Source of the DNA: Bacteroidales bacterium
Lineage (GTDB): Bacteria; Bacteroidota; Bacteroidia; Bacteroidales; WCHB1-69
NCBI GenBank assembly: GCA_016285615.1
Contig: JAEERB010000061.1
Span: 1-14,190, forward strand
Length of the DNA: 14,190 nt
Direction of reading: 5' to 3'
This document shows, piece after piece, positions 1-6,953 of the stretch (positions within the stretch are counted from its first letter, which is position 1; each line of letters begins with the position of its first letter). Under the pieces are notes generated by a model. That model was not told where the DNA came from. It searched no databases and saw only the letters and a program-made list of their open reading frames with translations. The translations under genes and the position numbers were made by a program.

Positions 1-136
1 CGCCTCGGAATGACACCAATAGCACAACAACACTTAACTCCTTAGGTTCTTAGTTCCTTAACTCCTCACTATTCACTTCTCACTCCTCACTTAATTGCCT
101 CATATTTTAATATCATCATAACTTAATTCCCCAAAA
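1..136. other. Intergenic low-complexity region upstream of the C1 peptidase gene
   Basis: No gene is visible here. The stretch is rich in short imperfect repeats of the types ACTCCT, TTAACTCCTTA and CTCACT. A 27-base segment at 68-94 recurs with one mismatch at 1564-1590. The last 40 bases before the start codon are AT-rich, as is usual for Bacteroidota leaders, but no clean TAnnTTTG -7 box was found, so the promoter of the next gene is not placed. Confidence 0.6.
68..94. repeat. Intergenic repeat copy A, CTCACT-rich (partner at 1564-1590)
   Basis: A 27-base segment beginning ACTATTCACTTCTCACTCCT matches 1564-1590 at 26 of 27 positions. Both copies lie in the leader of a plus-strand gene. 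The sequence is itself built of CTCACT-like sub-repeats, so slippage or gene-conversion-like copying is possible. No function can be assigned. Confidence 0.7.
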
Positions 137-1537
137 ATGAATACATTAAAAAAACTCACTAGCCTTTTCATTATTATTTTTGCTGTGGCACAAGTGTTTG
201 CTCAAGGCGGCATCTCTGCTGAGCAGCTGGCTACCGTAAAGAAAGGATACCAGAATACAGCCGAGAGTCGTGCGCTGCGTAACGCTATCGTAACCAACGA
301 CATCAACAAGTTGGCTGTCAATTTCGACAATGTGAATGCCTTCGACGATCATTTTTCCGATAAGGTGAACTTGAAGGCCGTGACCGACCAGAAATCGTCG
401 GGCCGCTGCTGGATGTTTACCGGTATGAATGTGTTGCGTGCCAAGGCCATTGCCAAGTACAACCTGCCTGCCGACTTCCAGTTCTCGCAGATTTACACCT
501 TCTTCTGGGATCAGTTGGAGAAGGCTAACCTTTTCTTGCAAGCCATCATTGACACGCGCTTGCTGCCGATGACCGACCAGAAAGTGGAATGGCTCTTCAA
601 GAACCCTATCGGCGATGGTGGTCAGTTTACTGGTGTGGCCAATCTGGTGGATAAGTACGGCTTGGTGCCCCGTGAGGCAATGCCCGAGACCAACAGCAGT
701 AACAAAACCTCGCAGATGTCTGGCATTCTGAAGCTTAAACTACGCGAGTATGGCCTTGAATTGCGCGAAATGGGCGCCAAGAAAGGCACTACGCCTGCCG
801 CCTTGGAGAATCGTAAGATTGAGATGCTGCAAGTGGTTTATAAGATTCTGGCCCTCAACTTTGGTGAGCCGCCCACAGAATTTTCATGGACCCGCCGCGA
901 TGCCAAAGGCAAGATTGTGGATACCAAGACCTACACGCCGCAATCGTTCCGCGAACAGTTTGCCAATGAGGACTTCTCGAAGTATTATATGATTATGAAT
1001 GACCCCACTCGTGAGTATTACAAAGTGTATGAGATTGAATATGACCGCCATGTGTATGACGGCGAAAACTGGAAATACCTGAACCTGCCCATGGACGAAA
1101 TTGCAGCCATGGCCATCGCCTCTATCAAAGATAGCACCGCCATGTACTTCTCGTGCGATGTGGGCAAGTTCCTCAACCGCGATAAAGGCTATCTCGATAT
1201 CAACAACTACGATTATGGTTCTCTGTTCAGTATCGACTTTAAAATGGATAAAAAGCAGCGTGTGAGCACTTTTGCCAGCGGTTCCAGTCATGCTATGACC
1301 TTGTGTGCTGTGGATTTGGATGAAAACGGAAAACCGAAGAAATGGATGGTCGAGAACAGCTGGGGTGCTTCCTCTGGCTATAAAGGCTGCCTCATCATGA
1401 CTGACGAATGGTTCAACGAATATATGTTCCGCTTGGTGGTTGAGGAGAAATATATCCCTGCTAAAACACTGAAACTGTTTGATCAGAAAGTTATTATGCT
1501 TCCGCCTTGGGATCCGATGTTCGCCCCGGAAGAATAA
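137..1537 (+). CDS. pepC: Exported C1-family aminopeptidase (bleomycin hydrolase / aminopeptidase C type)
   Basis: This is a papain-fold cysteine aminopeptidase of family C1B, which removes N-terminal residues from peptides and in its relatives forms a hexameric barrel. The 466-residue length fits the family. The catalytic set is visible: Gln85 and Cys91 in DQKSSGRCWMF, His385 in GSSHAMTL, and Asn407 in VENSWG. The C-terminal segment PPWDPM is typical of the family, whose C-terminal arm reaches into the active site. Unlike the usual cytosolic enzymes, residues 1-22 form a Sec signal peptide (two Lys, a hydrophobic core, then VFAQ), so the enzyme should act in the periplasm, probably on imported peptides. 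The ATG at 137 is chosen because it begins this signal peptide. A small lipoprotein gene follows 89 bases downstream on the same strand and may be co-transcribed. Family assignment is firm; the exact substrate is not known. Confidence 0.95.
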   Translation: MNTLKKLTSLFIIIFAVAQVFAQGGISAEQLATVKKGYQNTAESRALRNAIVTNDINKLAVNFDNVNAFDDHFSDKVNLKAVTDQKSSGRCWMFTGMNVLRAKAIAKYNLPADFQFSQIYTFFWDQLEKANLFLQAIIDTRLLPMTDQKVEWLFKNPIGDGGQFTGVANLVDKYGLVPREAMPETNSSNKTSQMSGILKLKLREYGLELREMGAKKGTTPAALENRKIEMLQVVYKILALNFGEPPTEFSWTRRDAKGKIVDTKTYTPQSFREQFANEDFSKYYMIMNDPTREYYKVYEIEYDRHVYDGENWKYLNLPMDEIAAMAIASIKDSTAMYFSCDVGKFLNRDKGYLDINNYDYGSLFSIDFKMDKKQRVSTFASGSSHAMTLCAVDLDENGKPKKWMVENSWGASSGYKGCLIMTDEWFNEYMFRLVVEEKYIPAKTLKLFDQKVIMLPPWDPMFAPEE

Positions 1538-1563
1538 TGAAACTGAAAACTATCTATCTCATC

Positions 1564-1590
1564 ACTACTCACTTCTCACTCCTCACTTAA
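1564..1590. repeat. Intergenic repeat copy B, CTCACT-rich (partner at 68-94)
   Basis: This is the second copy of the 27-base low-complexity segment, differing at one position from 68-94. It sits in the 89-base gap between the peptidase gene and the small lipoprotein gene. It is followed by an AACATTC/AACAATTC-rich stretch that leads into the start codon at 1627. Confidence 0.7.
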
Positions 1591-1626
1591 CATCTTCAAC
1601 AATTCAACAATCAACATTCCAACAAA

Positions 1627-2073
1627 ATGAAAAAATCTCTGTATTTCCTCATTGTCGCCTTGATATTTTCTTGTAGTGCTTGTCGTTACGAGGAGGGCCC
1701 TGGCATCAGTTTCCGTAAACCCGAGACCCGTATTCAGGGGTATTGGCAGTTGCAGAAGGTCTATAAGAATGGGGAGCAGGTAGTTGAAACAGAGGATATT
1801 GCGCGTTCTATCGGTGCTTATTATTCTTTCTTTTTTGATGGATATCTTACCGTGACGGTCAATGATAACGGCACCATGCGTGAATCACCAACAGGACGTT
1901 GGCTGTTCCAGAATGGCGAAAAGGATTTGTTGATTGAATTTGTTTTGATTGATAACCACTATGAATATGTGGCTAAAGTCAATAAATTGTCGTACAACGA
2001 ATTGCGGTACGAGTACCAGGATGCGAATGGCAATACTTGGAAGTTAGTGATGTTTAAGCAGACTTACTGGTAG
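1627..2073 (+). CDS. Small lipoprotein of unknown function (lipocalin-like size and pattern)
   Basis: The product is 148 residues. It begins with a lipoprotein signal peptide, MKKSLYFLIVALIFSCSAC; the likely lipidated cysteine is Cys19 (Cys16 is an alternative). The mature part has a GYWQLQKVYKNGE segment near residues 38-50 and alternating hydrophobic strands ending in a WKLVMFKQTYW tail. This pattern recalls the small lipocalin-like or META-like beta-barrel lipoproteins common in Bacteroidales, but no catalytic motif is seen and the resemblance is by eye only. It should be anchored in the outer or inner membrane facing the periplasm. The last 20 bases overlap the 3' end of the oppositely transcribed BatA-like gene, so there is no room for a separate terminator. 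The start is set by the signal peptide. The CDS is well supported; the function is unknown. Confidence 0.85.
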   Translation: MKKSLYFLIVALIFSCSACRYEEGPGISFRKPETRIQGYWQLQKVYKNGEQVVETEDIARSIGAYYSFFFDGYLTVTVNDNGTMRESPTGRWLFQNGEKDLLIEFVLIDNHYEYVAKVNKLSYNELRYEYQDANGNTWKLVMFKQTYW

Positions 2074-4117
2074 TCTCCTCCATCTTGGCGCGGCCCCAGA
2101 AACGGAGCAGCAGTATCTCGGCCAAGAAGCAGAGTAGGGCGGTGATGACAAAGTAGCGCCACAACGGTGTGCCGTTCAATTGTTCGGCAATTTGCCCTGT
2201 CAGGTTTTTCTCATCGGCATTCATCATCTCAAAAGTCTCACCTTGTTTCGAGAGTTTTGAAAGTTCGTCCTCGCTGTAATAGTCGAGGTCAGACTCCTTG
2301 CGGTTGTAGTTGAATGCCAGTACACCGAAAGTGGCTCCCGACTGGCTCACTTCGTAAAAGCCAGGCTCCGACACTTGTGACCGGAAGAAAAGGATAGTGG
2401 CATTGCCCGTATTGCGCTGCTCGGGAATCAATTCCTCGCCAGTCTTGAGCGCTTTGACCGTCAGCACATCTTCGCCGCGTTGTACTGTCTGTCCCAAAGT
2501 ATATTGGTTGTCGTCGCCGATGGTGAGGAATAGCTGGTCCTGCATCTGGCTCATAATGCCGATATTATGGAACGGAATGAAGGAGAGGGCGTGTTTGTGA
2601 ACTTCTCCGTAAGCATCGTCGAAAGGCACGGCCGAGAGGAATACGGAACCTTGTTCAGCGCGGTAGGCCGACAGCAGCGGACTGCCATTCTCGAGCTGCA
2701 TAATCATCTCGGCTGGCTGGCGGTGCGTCTGCTCTAAATATTTCAGTACGGTAGGCTTCTCAATCGCGCCGGCTGTGCTTTCAAGGCTACCTTTGAAGTA
2801 ACGGCTCTCGTAGTTTATCTTGCCCACTTTGACCGTCGCGGTGACGATGGCCGTGTAATAGTCGCAACCCAGTGCAGAGAGGAATGGCTGCCAACTCTTC
2901 AAGTCGGCATTCTCGTTGGGCAGGCATAGCAGTGAGCCGCCGCGGGTGACGAATTGCTTGAGTTCATCGGCCAAACCAGAAGAGATAGATGTTACGGCGT
3001 CGAGTACAACCAACTGGCAATCAGCTAACTTGGCGTAGTTCATCTGCTTGACATTCATCTCGGTGTAAGAGAATAGCGAGTCCTTACCGTAAAGGGCGCG
3101 CAGGTACTTGTTGGGCGACTTTTCATAAATGACAGCAATGCCTGTCGAAGGGGTGACATTGTATGCAAAATATAGCTTGTCGTCGTAGGTAATAGGCGAG
3201 TCGTCGATGGAGAGCACTGCCCGCTGGTAACCGCTCTGGTCGATGGTGTAGTTCATCTGCAGTTCGGTGCTGCTGCCAGGTTGCAAGTCCACTACGGCCA
3301 TCGAGGTTTGCTTGTCGTTGATGTGCAACTTGACGGGCAACTTGACCACTTCGGAGTTGCCGTAATTGCGAATGCGCGCCTGCAGCGTCACTTGTTGCCC
3401 GCGCTTCAATACGGGAGCCTGAAACCAGCAGCTGTCCACCGCCACATTGTTGGTGGGCTTCGAAAGGACTGGAATCACAAAGGTGCGTCCCTTCTTGTCG
3501 TGCTGCAAGTCGGCAAAATCAAAGTTACATTTTTGAAAATCAGAGATATAGTAGTGGAAAATATTCTGCTTTATCGAGCGACTGCAAGCATTGTTTTCGA
3601 ATGCCAGCACCTCGTCGAGTGTATGGCTGTTGGGCGAGATCTCCATTTCATCCAACAATGACAGTACCTCTTCCTTGTTGAGCAAATGCGACTGCTTGGC
3701 GGAGAAGTCTTGCGTGATAAGGACAAAGTCGTCGGAGTAGGAGAAGGCATTGACAATGTTCTTGGCGGCCAAGATGGCGTCTTGTAATAGGTTGGCGTCC
3801 TTTGAGTTGGCATCCATCGAGAAGGAGTTGTCCACAAACAGGGTGACCAGGTTGCCTTGCTTGTTCTGGCTGTCGGCATGCGGAATGTAAGGGCGTGCAA
3901 AGGCAAGTGCCAGAGCTGCAATGCCTAAGATGCGCAAAGCCAGCACGATAAGGTGTTGCAATTGCGACTCGCGGCGTGTTTTCTGCATCACATCCTGCAA
4001 CATCTTTACATTGGAGAAATAAAAAGTACGGTACCGCCTGAAGTTGAACAGGTGTATGATGATGGGTACCAGCACTGCCAATAACCCGAATAGGAAAACA
4101 GGATTTGCAAACTGCAT
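2054..4117 (-). CDS. BatA-domain / VWA-like inner-membrane protein
   Basis: The product is 687 residues when started at the ATG complementary to 4115-4117. An upstream in-frame ATG at 4456 would add 113 residues that cross the divergent promoter region and the start of the next gene, and those residues show no membrane or signal pattern, so it is rejected. Residues 1-80 form the N-terminal BatA-type domain: a hydrophobic segment (7-24), the FNFRRYRTFYFSN region, then a second membrane helix (about 56-76). A VWA-like domain follows, with the MIDAS-type signature DNSFSM at 96-101. Residues about 235-320 look like a beta-sandwich (CARDB-like), about 325-520 resemble a class I glutamine amidotransferase-like fold (LVVLDAV, TRGGSLLCLP), and a membrane helix spans about 654-672. 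Such proteins occur across Bacteroidota beside or apart from Bat/MoxR operons. No MoxR ATPase or other Bat gene is in this window, so its partner and role are unknown. Confidence 0.9.
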   Translation of the reverse strand: MQFANPVFLFGLLAVLVPIIIHLFNFRRYRTFYFSNVKMLQDVMQKTRRESQLQHLIVLALRILGIAALALAFARPYIPHADSQNKQGNLVTLFVDNSFSMDANSKDANLLQDAILAAKNIVNAFSYSDDFVLITQDFSAKQSHLLNKEEVLSLLDEMEISPNSHTLDEVLAFENNACSRSIKQNIFHYYISDFQKCNFDFADLQHDKKGRTFVIPVLSKPTNNVAVDSCWFQAPVLKRGQQVTLQARIRNYGNSEVVKLPVKLHINDKQTSMAVVDLQPGSSTELQMNYTIDQSGYQRAVLSIDDSPITYDDKLYFAYNVTPSTGIAVIYEKSPNKYLRALYGKDSLFSYTEMNVKQMNYAKLADCQLVVLDAVTSISSGLADELKQFVTRGGSLLCLPNENADLKSWQPFLSALGCDYYTAIVTATVKVGKINYESRYFKGSLESTAGAIEKPTVLKYLEQTHRQPAEMIMQLENGSPLLSAYRAEQGSVFLSAVPFDDAYGEVHKHALSFIPFHNIGIMSQMQDQLFLTIGDDNQYTLGQTVQRGEDVLTVKALKTGEELIPEQRNTGNATILFFRSQVSEPGFYEVSQSGATFGVLAFNYNRKESDLDYYSEDELSKLSKQGETFEMMNADEKNLTGQIAEQLNGTPLWRYFVITALLCFLAEILLLRFWGRAKMEETTSKSA

Positions 4118-4139
4118 ATAGAGTGGGTTTACAAGGTGA

Positions 4140-4147
4140 CAAAGGTA
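4140..4147 (-). promoter_or_regulatory. Putative -7 box for the BatA-like gene
   Basis: The minus strand reads TACCTTTG, a match to the Bacteroidota -7 consensus TAnnTTTG, 22 bases before the chosen start codon. No good TTTG -33 box is found at the expected distance. Its position supports the ATG at 4117 over the upstream alternative. Confidence 0.55.
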
Positions 4148-4162
4148 CGAAAAATAATGCTG

Positions 4163-4192
4163 TTTGCCGATGAAAAAAATCTTGTAACTTTG
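4163..4192 (+). promoter_or_regulatory. Putative sigma-ABfr-type promoter for the SGNH gene pair
   Basis: A TTTG -33 box (4163-4166) is followed after 18 bases by TAACTTTG (4185-4192), a match to the Bacteroidota TTTG-N19-TAnnTTTG pattern. The expected start of transcription is around 4198-4200, giving a leader of about 20 bases before the ATG at 4221. It is divergent from the BatA-like gene's -7 box only about 40 bases away. Confidence 0.7.
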
Positions 4193-4220
4193 TGCCCATT
4201 TTTGAGTAGAAGGTATTTGT

Positions 4221-5648
4221 ATGAAATCATATAAAATAGTTCTCTTTATCTTCTTGATAATCGCTGCGTTAGGAGTGGTTTGTGCGGTTTTTCCCCCTGA
4301 AGGGATTACGATAGGTTCGCTCAAATTGCGCTTCCCTACGCTCGAAAAAGTGCTGGTGCGTAACCATGAGCCGGCGCGCGACATTGAAAAAGAATTCAAG
4401 GAGAAGGAGATAGCTATGCAAGATTCACTGCTCAATACCAAACTCGACAGCATCAACTATTTGCAAGAGCTGGTGACCACCCATATCACGCGTTTCTATT
4501 TTCCCAATGATGACATCACTTATTTTGATGCACTCTTCACAAAGATGGAGAATGCTAAGCGTAATAAGGAGATAGTCAGAGTTTTACATTATGGTGATTC
4601 GCAGATTGAGTTGGATAGAATTTCGTCAAATTTGCGTAACTATTTCCAGGAGAATTTCGGCGGCGGTGGTCCAGGTTTGCTGCCCGTGGTGAAGTCAATT
4701 CCTACGATGGCCTATATCCAGTCAGGCTCGGGCGATTTTGTGCCTTACACAACCTACGGCGAAGGCTCGCGCTCACGTGATGGTGACTATGGCCTGATGG
4801 CGAAGGCCTACCAACTGAACGGCCACGGCTCGTTCGCTCTCACTGCAAACAAAAACCAGCCGAGTGAGCGTCTGAAACAATATAGTCTTATCCGGTTGAT
4901 TTTCAATGATAAACGTGGCGATTTTAAAGTGTCTTTGCGCGATAAGGATCATAAACGCGATTATGAGTTGGAGTCACCTGGAGAAGGTTTTCAAGTGCTT
5001 GAGTGGAAGTTGGATACGCCAATTACTGCTTTTTCGCTGAATATGACAGGCTTCGCTCGTATCTACGGAGTGCTGGTGGATGATGGCTACGGCGTAAGTG
5101 TGGATAATGTACCCATGAGAGGCTGTTCGGGCACTATCTTTACGCAAATTACTGATACACTGTTATCTCAAACATACGAAACCGTCAATGTGGGATTGAT
5201 AATTATGCAGTATGGTGGCAACTCTATGCCGGGCATGTCAGAGAAAGGTGTACCAGCCTACGCCCAACGTATTGGTGCGCAAATCCGCTATTTCCAACGT
5301 GTATATCCAACAGCCAAGATTCTCTTTATTGGCCCGTCGGATATGAGCACGATGGTGAACGGCACGCTGCAAACTTATCCGCTGTTGCCCAAGACGGTGG
5401 AGGCGTTGAAAGAGGTGGTGCTTGAAAATGGTGCCGCTTTCTGGGATATGTATGAGGTGATGGGTGGTGAAAATTCGATGATTGCTTGGGTGAAATCGGG
5501 TTGGGCAGGTAATGATTATGTGCATTTTACTGGCATGGGTGCCAATAAGATAGGTTCGTTGCTGACCAATAGCTTCTCGCAACTATACCAGCTTTACCTG
5601 ATGGAACAGGATGCTGAATCGTTGCGTAATTCAAGCGGCAAGCAGTAG
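4221..5648 (+). CDS. Membrane-anchored SGNH/GDSL-fold protein, likely glycan O-acyl transferase or esterase
   Basis: The product is 475 residues. Residues 5-23 form an N-terminal membrane anchor, after which the chain should lie in the periplasm. A charged, probably coiled-coil stretch (about 48-85) is followed by the SGNH domain. Block I is LHYGDSQIE with nucleophile Ser127; block III is MQYGGNSMP with Asn334; block V is DYVHFT with Asp432 and His435, completing a Ser-His-Asp triad. The approximately 180 residues between block I and the GCSG segment (301-304) are predicted to be a beta-rich insert, as in the larger bacterial SGNH O-acetyltransferase relatives. By analogy with AlgJ, AlgX, PatB and DltD it could transfer or remove acyl groups on an extracytoplasmic glycan. 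A second SGNH gene follows after 72 bases on the same strand, and an MBOAT gene lies 4.3 kb away. The fold is confident; transferase versus esterase is undecided. Confidence 0.9.
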   Translation: MKSYKIVLFIFLIIAALGVVCAVFPPEGITIGSLKLRFPTLEKVLVRNHEPARDIEKEFKEKEIAMQDSLLNTKLDSINYLQELVTTHITRFYFPNDDITYFDALFTKMENAKRNKEIVRVLHYGDSQIELDRISSNLRNYFQENFGGGGPGLLPVVKSIPTMAYIQSGSGDFVPYTTYGEGSRSRDGDYGLMAKAYQLNGHGSFALTANKNQPSERLKQYSLIRLIFNDKRGDFKVSLRDKDHKRDYELESPGEGFQVLEWKLDTPITAFSLNMTGFARIYGVLVDDGYGVSVDNVPMRGCSGTIFTQITDTLLSQTYETVNVGLIIMQYGGNSMPGMSEKGVPAYAQRIGAQIRYFQRVYPTAKILFIGPSDMSTMVNGTLQTYPLLPKTVEALKEVVLENGAAFWDMYEVMGGENSMIAWVKSGWAGNDYVHFTGMGANKIGSLLTNSFSQLYQLYLMEQDAESLRNSSGKQ

Positions 5649-5720
5649 TGTTACAGCTGCTTTTTTAATGAATTGATAATATGAATGCCGATAAATGTGG
5701 GCATTAAAAATGATGATGTG

Positions 5721-6953
5721 ATGCGAAGAATAGTTCTGATGATATCCCTCTTGTTGGGTTCGTGGATGATGATGGCTCAAAATCTGCAGAGGCCTGTGGA
5801 TACTTTGAAATTTGCTCATTTTGAGGCGGATACTTTGGTTTTTGATACAGAAACTTCGCTGCTGGTGCCTTTTTTCCATAAATTTGATTCGGTGGTGAAA
5901 ACGCACAATGGTCATGTCAGCATCCTGCATATCGGAGGTTCGCATGTGCAGGCAGGCACCATGTCGCATCGCATTCGCAAGAATCTGCTGAACGCCTACC
6001 CGGGACTGACATCGTCGCGTGGCTTTATATTCCCTTATTCGGCAGCTAAAAAGTGCAATAATCCAGCCGATTATAGTGTGAAGAAGAAAGGTTCGTTTAC
6101 GCTGGTACGCAATGTCTATAAGACGTTGGACAAGCCGCTGGGTGTAGGAGGTATCGCCGTCTATACGAGCGACAGTCTTGCCGAAATCAAAATCAAGATG
6201 AACGACAAGTCGCTCGAGTTCCTAACCGACCGCATTACGCTGTTCGGCTTCAGCGACAAAGGAACAGTACTCCCCGCCATCGACATTGACAGCACGGAAT
6301 ATCTACCTATAAGCATCGACACGGCCCTTCGCCGTTTTGTTTTCGAAGTGCCGACCATTCGCGACTCGTTCCTTATCCGTTTGGTCTGCGATACCATCGA
6401 CACGTTTACCATTACTGGCATATTGCTTGAAAACAATCTGCCCGGCATTACGTTCCACTCTATCGGTGTAAATGGGGCCAGCGTGCCGTCGTATCTCAAG
6501 TGCGACTATTTCGAGCCGGATCTTGAACTTATTCATCCCGACTTAGTTATCTTCGGTATCGGTATCAACGACGCTTCCACCAACCAGTTCGACACGGCGG
6601 TATTTCAAAACAATTACCTTCAGTTGATTGAGGAAATCAAGCATGTTAATCCCGACTGTGCCTTTATTTTTCTTACTAACAATGATAGTTATAAAAGGGT
6701 GGGGCGAGGAAAATATGTTGTTAATCAGAATGGTACAACAGCACGCAAGGTGTTTTATAACCTAGCGCAACTCACCAACGGCGCTGTTTGGGACCAGTTT
6801 TATATTATGGGCGGCCTGCGCTCTATGGAGAAGTGGCGTCAGGCTAAGTTGGCGCAGTACGACCGCGTGCATTTCACGGTTGCCGGCTATAATCTTATTG
6901 GCGACCTCTTTTTCAATGCATTCATACACGCCAAGGACAAGGTATGTCAGTAA
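5721..6953 (+). CDS. Secreted SGNH/GDSL-fold protein, second member of the pair
   Basis: The start at 5721 gives 410 residues and opens directly with a Sec signal peptide, MRRIVLMISLLLGSWMMMAQ. An in-frame ATG at 5685 would put 12 mostly polar residues before it and is less likely. The SGNH blocks are visible: block I ILHIGGSHVQAG with nucleophile Ser74, block II GVNGASV (Asn251, Gly252), block III GIGINDAS with Asn283, and block V YDRVHFT with Asp381 and His384. Block I reads GGS in place of the usual GDS; the nucleophile is kept, so the protein is probably active. A beta-rich insert lies at about 115-240. It follows the first SGNH gene after 72 bases and is probably co-transcribed with it. 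It overlaps the 3' end of the convergent GH31 gene by 7 bases. It likely works in the periplasm with the anchored partner on the same glycan, but the substrate is not known. Confidence 0.9.
   Translation: MRRIVLMISLLLGSWMMMAQNLQRPVDTLKFAHFEADTLVFDTETSLLVPFFHKFDSVVKTHNGHVSILHIGGSHVQAGTMSHRIRKNLLNAYPGLTSSRGFIFPYSAAKKCNNPADYSVKKKGSFTLVRNVYKTLDKPLGVGGIAVYTSDSLAEIKIKMNDKSLEFLTDRITLFGFSDKGTVLPAIDIDSTEYLPISIDTALRRFVFEVPTIRDSFLIRLVCDTIDTFTITGILLENNLPGITFHSIGVNGASVPSYLKCDYFEPDLELIHPDLVIFGIGINDASTNQFDTAVFQNNYLQLIEEIKHVNPDCAFIFLTNNDSYKRVGRGKYVVNQNGTTARKVFYNLAQLTNGAVWDQFYIMGGLRSMEKWRQAKLAQYDRVHFTVAGYNLIGDLFFNAFIHAKDKVCQ

Noticed and set aside
3648..4199. 183-codon minus-strand open frame overlapping the BatA-like gene
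   Set aside because: It is in another frame of the same strand, crosses the divergent promoter region and shows no domain; the BatA frame is clearly the coding one.
4118..4456. N-terminal extension of the BatA-like gene to an in-frame ATG at 4456
   Set aside because: It would add 113 residues over the divergent promoters and the first 236 bases of the SGNH gene. The BatA domain starts cleanly at the ATG at 4117, and a -7 box lies just before it.
5684..5705. Six-bp hairpin between the two SGNH genes as a terminator
   Set aside because: AATGCC/GGCATT with a 10-base loop is weak and is followed by A residues, not a T run, so it should not end transcription.
5685..5720. ATG at 5685 as start of the second SGNH gene
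   Set aside because: It puts 12 mainly polar residues in front of a signal peptide that begins well at 5721; a normal Sec leader supports the later start.
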